Assembly (NCBI GenBank): GCA_947475245.1 | Contig: CANJLW010000003.1 | Location: 1-64,000 of the forward strand | Source: Acetobacteraceae bacterium | Lineage (GTDB): Bacteria; Pseudomonadota; Alphaproteobacteria; Acetobacterales; Acetobacteraceae | DNA length: 64,000 nucleotides | Direction of reading: 5' to 3' | Shown here: one piece after another, positions 54,494 through 63,089 of the stretch | Layout: every line of letters begins with the position of its first letter | Numbering within the stretch: the first letter of the stretch is position 1 | Program-made: the position numbers and the translations under genes | Notes under the pieces: generated by a model | The model's database searches: none | The model's input: only the letters and a program-made list of their open reading frames with translations | Told to the model about the DNA's origin: nothing

Positions 54494-55735
54494 ATGGCAC
54501 GCTCGTCCCTTCTCACCCCGTTCGAGGTCCGCAGCTTTCGGTTCCAATGGCCGGCCGATCTGCTGACCTCCTGGGCGATCGAGATGGAAATCCTGATCCT
54601 CGGCTGGTACATCATCGTCGAGACCGGCTCGGTCATGCTGCTGACCGTGTTCGGCTCTCTCCAATATCTGGGCACCCTGATCGCGCCGCTGTTCGGCATG
54701 GCCGGAGACCGCTTCGGACACCGCACCGTGCTGTGCGCGATGCGCGCCGGCTACACCATACTGGCCGTCGCCGTGTCGATCCTGATCGCGACCGGCGGGA
54801 TGACTCCGATGGTCGTCCTGATCGTCGCCGCGATCTCCGGGCTGGTGCGGCCGTCGGACCTGGCCATGCGTAACGCCCTGGTCGCCGAAACGATGCCGCC
54901 CGATCGGCTGATGGCGGCGATGGGCGTGGCGCGCACAACGTCCGATTCCGCCCGCATCATCGGCTCCCTCGCCGGCGCCACCCTCCTCGCCATGCTCGGC
55001 ATGGGCATATCCTATGTCGCCATCGCATTGTTCTATGCCGGCGGCATGGCACTGACGACGGCCGTAACCGCCAGTCGCGGGCAACCGCACACAGCAGGCA
55101 CGCCCCGCCCCGGCTTCCTGCGCGAGGTGCGCGAAGGCATGGTCTATGTCTGGCACACACCCTGCGTGCTCGCCGCGATGTGGCTGGCCTTCCTGGTCAA
55201 TATGACCGCCTTCCCGATGACCAGCGGCCTGCTGCCCTATGTCGCGAAAGAGGTCTACGGCATCGGCCAGACCGGTCTCGGCACGCTGGTCGCCAGTTTC
55301 GCGACGGGCGCTCTGCTCGGGTCCATCGCCACCAGCCTCGCCGGGCGGTCCCTGCGCCCGGCGCGCATGATGATCGTGTTTGCGGTGGCATGGTACGCGG
55401 CGGTCCTGGTGTTTGTGAACGTACCCGGCCCCAACGCCGGGCGCGTGATGCTGGTCGCCGCCGGCTTCGCCCAAAGCCTGAGTATGGTGCCCATGGCCGT
55501 GATGCTGCTGCAGGTCGCCGGGCCCAAACTGCGCGGGCGAGTCATGGGCGTGCGCATGCTCGCCATCTACGGCCTGCCCGTCGGACTGCTCGGCGCAGGC
55601 GTATTGATCCCACTGGTCGGGTTCACGGCAACCGCCTCGGCCTATTGCATCTTCGGCCTGGCGGCGACCCTGGCGATCGCGCTGTATTGGCGTCAGGCCG
55701 TGTGGCCCAAGGACGCCCCCGCCAATTCCCGCTGA
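54494..55735 (+). CDS. MFS transporter
   Basis: A 413-residue inner-membrane carrier with about twelve helices. GMAGDRFGHRTVLCAMRA is the motif A between helices 2 and 3, and RPSDLAMRNALVAETMPPDRL follows helix 4, similar to the enterobactin-exporter-like MFS subgroup. Its cargo is unknown. Neighbouring MarR and EmrA genes raise the possibility that it belongs to their regulon, but it lies upstream of the operator and its own promoter is not evident. Confidence 0.87.
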   Translation: MARSSLLTPFEVRSFRFQWPADLLTSWAIEMEILILGWYIIVETGSVMLLTVFGSLQYLGTLIAPLFGMAGDRFGHRTVLCAMRAGYTILAVAVSILIATGGMTPMVVLIVAAISGLVRPSDLAMRNALVAETMPPDRLMAAMGVARTTSDSARIIGSLAGATLLAMLGMGISYVAIALFYAGGMALTTAVTASRGQPHTAGTPRPGFLREVREGMVYVWHTPCVLAAMWLAFLVNMTAFPMTSGLLPYVAKEVYGIGQTGLGTLVASFATGALLGSIATSLAGRSLRPARMMIVFAVAWYAAVLVFVNVPGPNAGRVMLVAAGFAQSLSMVPMAVMLLQVAGPKLRGRVMGVRMLAIYGLPVGLLGAGVLIPLVGFTATASAYCIFGLAATLAIALYWRQAVWPKDAPANSR

Positions 55736-55795
55736 AACCCCCTCGGCAGGCACGTAGCCGACGCGTGACCGGCGCATGACAAACCCACTGGCGCG

Positions 55796-55821
55796 GATAT
55801 GATAACGCAGCTTATCATATC
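55796..55821. promoter_or_regulatory. MarR-type operator palindrome
   Basis: GATATGATAA and TTATCATATC are perfect 10-bp arms around CGCAGC, ending 21 bases before the MarR start. The size and AT-rich symmetry suit a MarR dimer that would repress its own operon until a ligand binds. Confidence 0.7.
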
Positions 55822-55842
55822 GCTAATCACACCACGGACCTC

Positions 55843-56334
55843 ATGCCAGCCAGGCTCTTCCAGCGCGATCTGCTCTTTCTGCTGCACGACGTTGCCCGGC
55901 TGCTGCGCCTCGACGCCGACAAGCGCGCCCGCTCCCACGGCATGACCCGCGCCCAATGGGGCATCCTGATCTGGCTCGAACGCCAACCCGGCATCTCCCA
56001 AAAAGAACTGTCGGAACTGTTGGAGGTCGAGCCGATCACCGTCGCCCGCCTGATCGACCGGCTGGAAGCGCGCGGCATGGTGGAACGTCGCCCCGACCCG
56101 CGGGACAGACGCATCTGGCGGCTGCATCTGATGCCGACGGCCCTGCCCGTCCTGCGGGAAATCGACCAGCAACGGGCGGAAATGACCGCCGCGGTTTCAT
56201 CCGGAATAGACAGAGAAGCCCTTGAAGCGATGATCGAAACCTTGCTGCGGATGAAATCTACCCTGACCCTCGAAGCCCTCGCCGCTCGGCGTTCCGCGCT
56301 GACACAGCAACCCGAACCGCAGGAAACGGTCTGA
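55843..56334 (+). CDS. MarR family transcriptional regulator
   Basis: A 163-residue winged-helix regulator. The helix-turn-helix ISQKELSELLEVEPITVARLIDRLEARGMVERRPDPRDRRIW is the canonical MarR recognition and wing region, and flanking helices form the dimer. It overlaps the EmrA-like gene by one base and lies below a perfect operator. It most likely represses the efflux genes and responds to a toxic or aromatic compound. Confidence 0.93.
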   Translation: MPARLFQRDLLFLLHDVARLLRLDADKRARSHGMTRAQWGILIWLERQPGISQKELSELLEVEPITVARLIDRLEARGMVERRPDPRDRRIWRLHLMPTALPVLREIDQQRAEMTAAVSSGIDREALEAMIETLLRMKSTLTLEALAARRSALTQQPEPQETV

Positions 56335-57428
56335 TGTCCCAAACGACAACCGCGGACGCCGCCGGCCCCCGCGTGGCGGACGCGCCGAACCGCAAGCACA
56401 TTACCCGCCGAGCACTTCGGCCGATTTTAATGTTGGGCGGTATCCTGGCGGTCGCGGTCGGGTCCGGTGCCTATTGGCTGCACGGCGGACGCTATATCTC
56501 CATCGACGATGCCTATATCCGCGCGGCCAAGCAGGTCGTTGCCACCGACGTGTCCGGCATCGTCATGGAAATCGCCGTTAAGGAAGGCCAGCGCGTCAAT
56601 AAAGGCGACGTCCTGCTGAAGCTCGACCCCAAACCGTTCGAAATCGCCGTCGCCGGCGCGCGCGCGGCCCGAAACGGCACGGTGTCGTCGCTGAACGCCA
56701 TGAAGCTCGAATACAAACGCATGTTGCGCGACGTGGACGTCAAGCTGGCGCAGATCGAATCCGACCAGGCCAGCTTCGACCGCTTCGCCGGGCTGGTCAA
56801 AAGCGGCGGCGTCACACGCGCCGAATACGACAACGCCCGCTTCCAACTGGCCGCCAACAAGCAAGCCGCCGAAGCCTTGAAAGTGGCGGCGTCCGTCCAT
56901 CTGGCCCGCCTCGGCGGCGACCCCGAAGTCGACGTCCGCACCATGTCCGATTACCTCCAGGCCCAGGCTCGGCTTGATGAGGCGCAGCGCCAACTGGATC
57001 ACACCGTCATCTACGCGCCCTTCACGGGGATCGTGACCCAGGTCGACAGCGTGCAGCCCGGCATGTACCTGGCCGCGTCGACCGCCGCCTTCGGGCTGGT
57101 CTCGAACGAGCGTATCTGGGTCGAAGCCAACCCCAAGGAAACCGAGCTGACCCACGTCAAGCCCGGCGATCCCGTGCATGTCACGGTCGATACCTATCCC
57201 GGCAGAAGCTGGAAAGGCGTCGTCGAAAGCATTGCGCCCAACAGCGGGTCGGAGTTCTCAATTCTGCCGGCGCAGAATACCTCCGGCAACTGGGTCAAGG
57301 TGGTGCAGCGCATCCCGGTCCGCATTCGCGTCGATCGCAAGGCCGGCGATCCCGAACTGCGCGCGGGCATGAGTGTGGAAGCGTCGATCGACACCGGTCA
57401 CAAGCGCTCCTTCCGCGACCTTTTCTGA
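56334..57428 (+). CDS. HlyD/EmrA-type membrane fusion protein
   Basis: A 364-residue periplasmic adaptor that links an inner-membrane efflux pump to an outer-membrane channel. One helix (about 29-50), a biotinyl-lipoyl half (about 56-100, VMEIAVKEGQRVNKGDVLLKLD), a helical hairpin, and the second lipoyl half with IYAPFTGIVTQV are present. EmrA is normally followed by EmrB; here the next gene is convergent, so the pump must come from elsewhere, for example the DHA2 exporter at 37920 or the MFS gene at 54494. The last 31 bases overlap the end of the glycosyltransferase. Confidence 0.9.
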   Translation: MSQTTTADAAGPRVADAPNRKHITRRALRPILMLGGILAVAVGSGAYWLHGGRYISIDDAYIRAAKQVVATDVSGIVMEIAVKEGQRVNKGDVLLKLDPKPFEIAVAGARAARNGTVSSLNAMKLEYKRMLRDVDVKLAQIESDQASFDRFAGLVKSGGVTRAEYDNARFQLAANKQAAEALKVAASVHLARLGGDPEVDVRTMSDYLQAQARLDEAQRQLDHTVIYAPFTGIVTQVDSVQPGMYLAASTAAFGLVSNERIWVEANPKETELTHVKPGDPVHVTVDTYPGRSWKGVVESIAPNSGSEFSILPAQNTSGNWVKVVQRIPVRIRVDRKAGDPELRAGMSVEASIDTGHKRSFRDLF

Positions 57429-60400
57429 CCCCCGGCAGCAATCGGCGGCTGGCCCGACAAATCCAACCATGCCGCTCGGCGTGCTTCGGCCTGCGAGGCC
57501 AGCGTTCCGCGCTCCTGAAAACCCGAGCGTGCGCCGTCCCCCAGGCGCAGGCGCAATTCCGGATCGCGGATCAACCGGCTGACCGCCGCGTGCCAGGCAA
57601 CCGGCGTATTGGCGACCAGCATCCCGCCCGGGCCGTCGGCGACGGAGCCGCGATAGACCCCGACATCGGACGCCACCACGGGAATGCCCAGCGCCGCGTA
57701 ATCCAATGTCTTGATCGGGGATTTGCAGGCGTTGAACGGGTTATCGAGCAACGGCGCGAGGCCGATGTCCCAACCCGGTTGACGCACGATCCAGTTCACG
57801 AAGCCGGGATAGGATCGGGTGGCATGCGGCGTCATCGACACGCGGCTGACCCAGTCCGGCAGGTCGGTACTGCTGGTGAAGCCCAGAAGATCGACGATCA
57901 GCCGGTAACCGAACTCGTCCCGCAAGCGTTGCAGCGCCGGCAGGATCATCGCGAAATCGCCATCATGCGTGGCGGTGCCCATGCACAGCACGCGAACCGG
58001 CCCGAACCGATCGCGCGGCGGCGGCCGATGGGCCGACCATAACCCCTCATCCAACCCGTTCGGAATGACCCTGACCTGTCGCGCCGCCCGCCCGATCCGA
58101 TCGGCCAGCGGCTGCGTGGACACCCACACCATGTCCGCATTGTCGATCATACAAGTGACCACCGCCGTCTTCGGGCGCAGGTCCGCGGCGTCGGGATGGT
58201 CGGTCGGAATGTTCAGCAGATCGTCGTCGATATCGAACAACAGCCGAGCCTTGGTTTCCCGGGCGTGTCGGGCGAGTGCGTTGGCGGCGGCGATGTTGGG
58301 GACCGCATAGCGCTGGGTCACGACGATATCGGCGCGATAGCGCAGCGCTTCCCGCGCATCGGCGAGAACAATATCGAAATTTGACGCGATATCGGAATGG
58401 CCCAACGGCTGGAGCAGACGGATAAAGGCGCAGGGGCTAAGGGCGTCGTTGTCAAACCGCTCCGGAATAACGACGACCGACACACGCCCCGCTCGGCGCA
58501 GGTCAATCGGCGCGGTCGATTTGACCGGCTTGCGAGGCGGCGGCCGAACATAGGAGTCCGCGTAGAAATCAGGCTCCGCCACACGCACCGGAACCGACGA
58601 TAGGCTGGGTTTGGCGCGTAAGGCCGAACGGACATCGGCAAATACGTCGATCCAGTCCTCGGTGGACGATTTGGGATCGCGCAGCCAGGTCCATGGCCGG
58701 CCCGACAGGCGTTCGGGCATTGCGCCGATATTGCTCGCGACGATCGGCAGGCCGGCGGCGATCGCCGCGCTCAGCGTATAGCTGTAGGTTTCCGGCCAGG
58801 GCGCCGGAAACCAGGCGACGTGCGGCTTTGTCTGGGCCAACAGATCGGGCAGATCGGCGTCCACATACTTGCCGGAAATCTTGATCAGGGACCGCGCATC
58901 GGCGGGAAAATCGTCTTCGACGTCGCCGATCAGGTGGATGTCCAGGTTCGCCGATTTGGCTGCCTCCGCGAGCGCGGCAACGATATGGGCACCTTTATGA
59001 TTGGCCAGCACGCCAAGCACGACGATGCGGAGTTTGCCGGCGGTCGCGGGCCGGGACACAGCGATCGGCCAGGGTTCGGCGGCAACCGGTTCGTGCGGCA
59101 CCACCAGGGCATTGCCGAACAGACCATAACGCGCGTGACGGTCGCGCGCGTCGCGGCTGGGGAAGATCACGCGCTCCGCCTCGGCGAACAACCAGCCTTG
59201 CCGCAACCGCCACGACAGGATGTCTGTCGCGGCATGCGACGGCCGTTCGGCGATGCAGCGGTTGCAGCCGGCGGCCGCGGGTTCGCCGCAATAGGAGCCT
59301 TCGGGCATCGGCAGCAGGTTCACCTGCGGGCAGACGGCATAGTAATCGTGGACGGTCAGGTCGAACGGCACATCCATCCGGTGAATCAGGGCGCGGATGT
59401 CCATATCCATGCCGGCGAGGTGGTGGATATGCAGGCGTTGCACATTCGCCGACCGCAAATAGCGGATCAGATCGCCGATTCGTTCGGCCGGCAGCGCCAG
59501 TGTCGAGTGATCCCGCAGGCCGGGTGCCTCCAGCGCGGCGCCGCGTGTGCCGGCGGTCAGCGTCAGCACGTTCGCGCGGCCGCTGCACTGCCGCACCAGG
59601 TCATCGATATGGCGCGCCACGCCGCCGCCCAGCCCGTGCCGGACCATGACGATGGTGGGCAGGCCGGAGGCACGAAACAATTCCGCCGTGATCGCGAAGC
59701 GGGCGGGGGCGATATCGTCCAGCGCGACATGGTGCGCGACAAGGCGACGATAGCCGGGATAGCGGCCGGCAAGCAGTTCCAGGCCCTGTTCCGCCAAAGC
59801 CCGCGCTTCATCGCCGAAGCTGACCGAGCCCGCGTGATAGACGAAGATGTCCGTCGCCACGGCATGACGCCAGCCGCGCCCGGCGGCGCGCATGCAGAAG
59901 TCGTTTTCTTCCCCATAGCCGCGACCGAAGGCCTTTTCGTCGAACGCACCGACATCCTCCAACGCTTCCCGCTTGATGTACATGCAAAAGCCGACGGTGG
60001 TGGGCAGGTTGACCCGACGCCCCGCGTTGACGCGTTGGCAGATCGCATCGATCTCGTTCGTCGACAGCCCCATCGGCAATTCCGCGACGCCGTTGCCGGG
60101 ATAGCCGCAAATCGTCGCGTTGTTCGACAAGGGAGAGACGGACGCCAGTCCGGGATCGGCATAGGCGTGCGCCGCAAGCCGGCTTAGCCAGTTCGGCGGC
60201 ACGACCGTATCGCTGTTGAGCAGGACGACATCGTGATCGCCGGCCTCTCGCATGCCGCGATTGACGGAGGCGACGAAGCCCAGGTTCTTCTTGTTCCGTA
60301 CCAGCACGATTTTGCCTGACGCCGAACATTGCGCCAGCCATTCGGACAGGGCCGGTTCCGGCGATCGATCGTCCACGACAATGATCCGTCCGCGCGGGCG

Positions 60401-60958
60401 CAGCGGGTCGGACAGCACGGACATCAGGCAGCGCTGCGTTTCTTCCAGTCCGCGATAACAGGGAATAACGATGTCGACGACAACACTGTCCGGACAAATC
60501 GGGGCGGTTTCGGTTGACGGCAGATAGTCCGCGATGTCGAGCGGCTTTTCCGTCAGCCAGCCGCGCGTTATGCCGACCCGCATATGCGTCAGCAAAGGGT
60601 TGGCGGCGGCCTCCGGATGCTGGGCGACATAGTAGACGGCGTCGAAACGCGGGTGCGGATTGCGCAACTCCGCCGCGCCGGACTGCATATAATGCAACAG
60701 CGGGTTAATCCCGCTGCTCCCGATATCCGCATAGTGTTCGGCATACCACGCGCTGTCGAACCAGGCGTTCGGGTCGCGCCCCTCCGCAAGCCCGTGATTG
60801 ATGAAATGGTAGAGCGGATCGATGCCCACCGCGGCGATATCGGGATAGCGGGACACGTACCAGGCGGGGTCGAAAAAACCCGCCCAGTTGGCCTGCACGG
60901 CGGCGGAGATCGATCCGCCGACACTGGCCTCCGCTTTCTGTCCACGATCAGCAGCCAT
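57398..60958 (-). CDS. Giant multidomain glycosyltransferase (GT2 plus two GT4-like modules)
   Basis: A protein of about 1186 residues. The N-terminus (about 25-135) has three F-D-x-x-x-Y-x-x-x-x-P/A-D-type units (FFDPAWYVSRYPDIA, WFDSAWYAEHYADI, RFDAVYYVAQHPEA). A GT2 module (about 160-420) follows with VDIVIPCYRG and VVDDRS, a GT4-like module (about 430-800) with RIVVLGVLANHKG, and a second GT4-like module (about 870-1180) with KTLDYAALGIPVVAS. Such proteins assemble surface polysaccharide or glycan stepwise. I chose ATG 60958; GTG 60967 is three codons longer. The sequence has no signal peptide. Confidence 0.86.
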   Translation of the reverse strand: MAADRGQKAEASVGGSISAAVQANWAGFFDPAWYVSRYPDIAAVGIDPLYHFINHGLAEGRDPNAWFDSAWYAEHYADIGSSGINPLLHYMQSGAAELRNPHPRFDAVYYVAQHPEAAANPLLTHMRVGITRGWLTEKPLDIADYLPSTETAPICPDSVVVDIVIPCYRGLEETQRCLMSVLSDPLRPRGRIIVVDDRSPEPALSEWLAQCSASGKIVLVRNKKNLGFVASVNRGMREAGDHDVVLLNSDTVVPPNWLSRLAAHAYADPGLASVSPLSNNATICGYPGNGVAELPMGLSTNEIDAICQRVNAGRRVNLPTTVGFCMYIKREALEDVGAFDEKAFGRGYGEENDFCMRAAGRGWRHAVATDIFVYHAGSVSFGDEARALAEQGLELLAGRYPGYRRLVAHHVALDDIAPARFAITAELFRASGLPTIVMVRHGLGGGVARHIDDLVRQCSGRANVLTLTAGTRGAALEAPGLRDHSTLALPAERIGDLIRYLRSANVQRLHIHHLAGMDMDIRALIHRMDVPFDLTVHDYYAVCPQVNLLPMPEGSYCGEPAAAGCNRCIAERPSHAATDILSWRLRQGWLFAEAERVIFPSRDARDRHARYGLFGNALVVPHEPVAAEPWPIAVSRPATAGKLRIVVLGVLANHKGAHIVAALAEAAKSANLDIHLIGDVEDDFPADARSLIKISGKYVDADLPDLLAQTKPHVAWFPAPWPETYSYTLSAAIAAGLPIVASNIGAMPERLSGRPWTWLRDPKSSTEDWIDVFADVRSALRAKPSLSSVPVRVAEPDFYADSYVRPPPRKPVKSTAPIDLRRAGRVSVVVIPERFDNDALSPCAFIRLLQPLGHSDIASNFDIVLADAREALRYRADIVVTQRYAVPNIAAANALARHARETKARLLFDIDDDLLNIPTDHPDAADLRPKTAVVTCMIDNADMVWVSTQPLADRIGRAARQVRVIPNGLDEGLWSAHRPPPRDRFGPVRVLCMGTATHDGDFAMILPALQRLRDEFGYRLIVDLLGFTSSTDLPDWVSRVSMTPHATRSYPGFVNWIVRQPGWDIGLAPLLDNPFNACKSPIKTLDYAALGIPVVASDVGVYRGSVADGPGGMLVANTPVAWHAAVSRLIRDPELRLRLGDGARSGFQERGTLASQAEARRAAWLDLSGQPPIAAGGQKRSRKERL

Positions 60959-61052
60959 GGAAGACACCGGCGCGGGATCGGATTACTCTGGACGGCAATG
61001 GCGCAAAGCACCTTTGCGGACGCCGACGTAAGCCAATGTCAGTGAGGTTTGG

Positions 61053-61853
61053 GTGAATACGATTGCCTTGTGCGCAATTTTTAAGAACGAAGCGCCGTAC
61101 CTGCTGGAATGGGTCGCCTTTCATCGGATGATCGGCGTGGATCATTTCGTTCTCTACGACAACGGCAGCGACGACGGAGGCAGCGATCGGCTGCGCCGGT
61201 CGCGCCTGGCGGACCATGTCACCCTGATCGACTGGCCGGACAGACCCGGGCAGTACTCGGCCTATTCGGACTTCGTCGCGCATCATGCCAAATCCTATAC
61301 CTGGGTCGGGTTTATCGATCTCGACGAGTTCATTCACCCCCTGACGGAAAACTCTCTGCGTTCGCTGCTGGATCACCCGCGCTATACCGGATTCTCCGCC
61401 GTCCTGATGCACTGGGCGGTGTTCGGGCCGTCCGGCCACACCCGCCGGCCGGAAGATCTGGTGACCGCGTCGTACACAAGGCGCGTGCAACTGCACGACG
61501 AGGTCAACACCCATGTGAAGTCGATCGTCCGTACCGCCGATTTGCTGGGCGTCGGTCAGAATCCGCACGTCTTTCAGACGAGCGGCCCGAGTTGCGACGC
61601 CACCGGCAAGGCTGTGCCGACGATCCCACTTCAGGAAACGGCCTGTCACGAGACGTTGATTTTGAATCATTACTTCACACGGTCTCGCGAGGATTGGGAC
61701 GCCAAAACGAAACGAGGCCGCGCGGATGCGGCGGACGACAACGAAGCCGCCCAATATCGCGCCGAAGTCTTTGCGACGGTAGCCGGCAATGCCAGCATCG
61801 AGGACAGTCGGATCACGCGATTCGTTCCACGTTTGCGATGGGTGATGCGATAG
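61053..61853 (+). CDS. Glycosyltransferase family 92-like protein
   Basis: A 266-residue protein of the GT92 family. The start TIALCAIFKNEAPYLLEWVAFH, followed by VDHFVLYDNGSDDG and GFIDLDEFI (the metal-binding Asp-x-Asp type), is diagnostic. GT92 proteins add galactose or related sugars. It faces the giant glycosyltransferase head to head across about 95 bases, so the two are probably regulated from one region and work on the same surface glycan. GTG start with GAGG upstream. Confidence 0.87.
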   Translation: MNTIALCAIFKNEAPYLLEWVAFHRMIGVDHFVLYDNGSDDGGSDRLRRSRLADHVTLIDWPDRPGQYSAYSDFVAHHAKSYTWVGFIDLDEFIHPLTENSLRSLLDHPRYTGFSAVLMHWAVFGPSGHTRRPEDLVTASYTRRVQLHDEVNTHVKSIVRTADLLGVGQNPHVFQTSGPSCDATGKAVPTIPLQETACHETLILNHYFTRSREDWDAKTKRGRADAADDNEAAQYRAEVFATVAGNASIEDSRITRFVPRLRWVMR

Positions 61854-61931
61854 CGTGACCGTAAGGAACCCGGAATGCGCCGACCATGAACCCGTCGTCA
61901 TTCGCGCGTCATTCCGCCCTTCATCGCGCAA

Positions 61932-62459
61932 TCAACCCCCAACCAGCAACAAAACGGCGGCACCGCCGCCGAGAAGAAAGAGCGGATTGATTTCGGTCAA
62001 GGCAAAAGCGCCGGTCGCGACGGCGGTAACGGCATAGGCGGCGACGCTGTGCTCACTCCCTTGCAGCAACAGGGCAAAGCCGCTCGCAAAGGTCAGACCG
62101 ACGGCGATGGGCGCGAACGCACGTTCCACCACATCGCGCCACGCCGATTTGCCGGCGCGATGCCAGACACGCGACACCAGATAAATAACGATGCAGGACG
62201 GCGCGAACATCGCGACGAAAGAAACCGCCGCGCCCGCGGCACCGGCGGCCTTCTGACCGATCAGCACGACGATCAGCGATCCCGGCCCCGGCGCGGCGCG
62301 GGAAATCGCGAACATATCCAGGAACTCCCGCGCGGTCAGCCAATGATACTGATCGACGACGGCGCGCTGCATGTCCGGAATGATGCCGGCGCCGCCGCCA
62401 AAGGCGAGCATCGACAGCACGACGAAAAGACTGGCGAGTTGGACGAGGATTTGGCTCAT
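61932..62459 (-). CDS. Chromate transporter half (ChrA family), second gene
   Basis: A 175-residue membrane protein, the second of two separately encoded half-size CHR proteins. AFGGGAGIIPDMQRAVVDQYHWLT and AISRAAPGPGSLIVVLIG are the CHR motifs. ATG 62459 overlaps the stop of the first half (ATGA). The pair should work as a heterodimeric chromate or other oxyanion carrier. Confidence 0.87.
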   Translation of the reverse strand: MSQILVQLASLFVVLSMLAFGGGAGIIPDMQRAVVDQYHWLTAREFLDMFAISRAAPGPGSLIVVLIGQKAAGAAGAAVSFVAMFAPSCIVIYLVSRVWHRAGKSAWRDVVERAFAPIAVGLTFASGFALLLQGSEHSVAAYAVTAVATGAFALTEINPLFLLGGGAAVLLLVGG

Positions 62460-63034
62460 CGCTGCCGGCTCAGCCAGGCCAGCAGCAGGGACAGCGGCAT
62501 CATGACCGCCAGCACGTAAAGCAGCGGCAGCCCGAACACGCCGATCGACAGTGCAACGACGGTCATGATCGCAAACGGCACCAGGCGGCGGATGTTGCGC
62601 CGAGCGAGGCGGATGCCGGTGCCGAGGTTGAGGCCGACCGCGACGGCGCCCATGCCCGTCAGCGCCAGGCTGAACCAGGCGCTGCCGACATTGCCCTGCA
62701 TATGAAAATACAGCGCGCCGATGCTGAGCATGATCACCAGCGGCGGCGCGGTCAGCCCGGCAAAGGCGACAAGCGCGCCGGACAGGCCGCGCAACTGCGA
62801 ACCGATGAACACCGCGAGATTGACGTTCGTCGCGCCGGGCACGAGTTGCGACAGCGCGTACCCGCTGAGAAATTGTCGATCGTCGAGCCAGCCGCGGCGC
62901 GAGACGACCTCTCGGCGCACCGACGCGGTCAACCCGCCGCCGAAGCCCATCAGCCCGATGGTCACAAAGCCCCAGAACACCTGGGTCAGGGTAGGACTGG
63001 TCGAAGAGCCACCGGCAGTTTCTCGATTCCGCAT
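62456..63034 (-). CDS. Chromate transporter half (ChrA family), first gene
   Basis: A 192-residue membrane protein, first of the pair. GFGGGLTASVRREVVSRRGWL and SGYALSQLVPGATNVNLAVFIG are the CHR family motifs. The two halves have opposite topology in known pairs. ATG 63034 is the likely start; the longer in-frame reading overlaps the aldo/keto reductase. No chromate regulator (ChrB) is nearby. Confidence 0.87.
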   Translation of the reverse strand: MRNRETAGGSSTSPTLTQVFWGFVTIGLMGFGGGLTASVRREVVSRRGWLDDRQFLSGYALSQLVPGATNVNLAVFIGSQLRGLSGALVAFAGLTAPPLVIMLSIGALYFHMQGNVGSAWFSLALTGMGAVAVGLNLGTGIRLARRNIRRLVPFAIMTVVALSIGVFGLPLLYVLAVMMPLSLLLAWLSRQR

Positions 63035-63089
63035 GATCCCATTCAAGCCCGTCTGATGTAAGCTGCACAGAGGAAACCGGGAGCTATCG

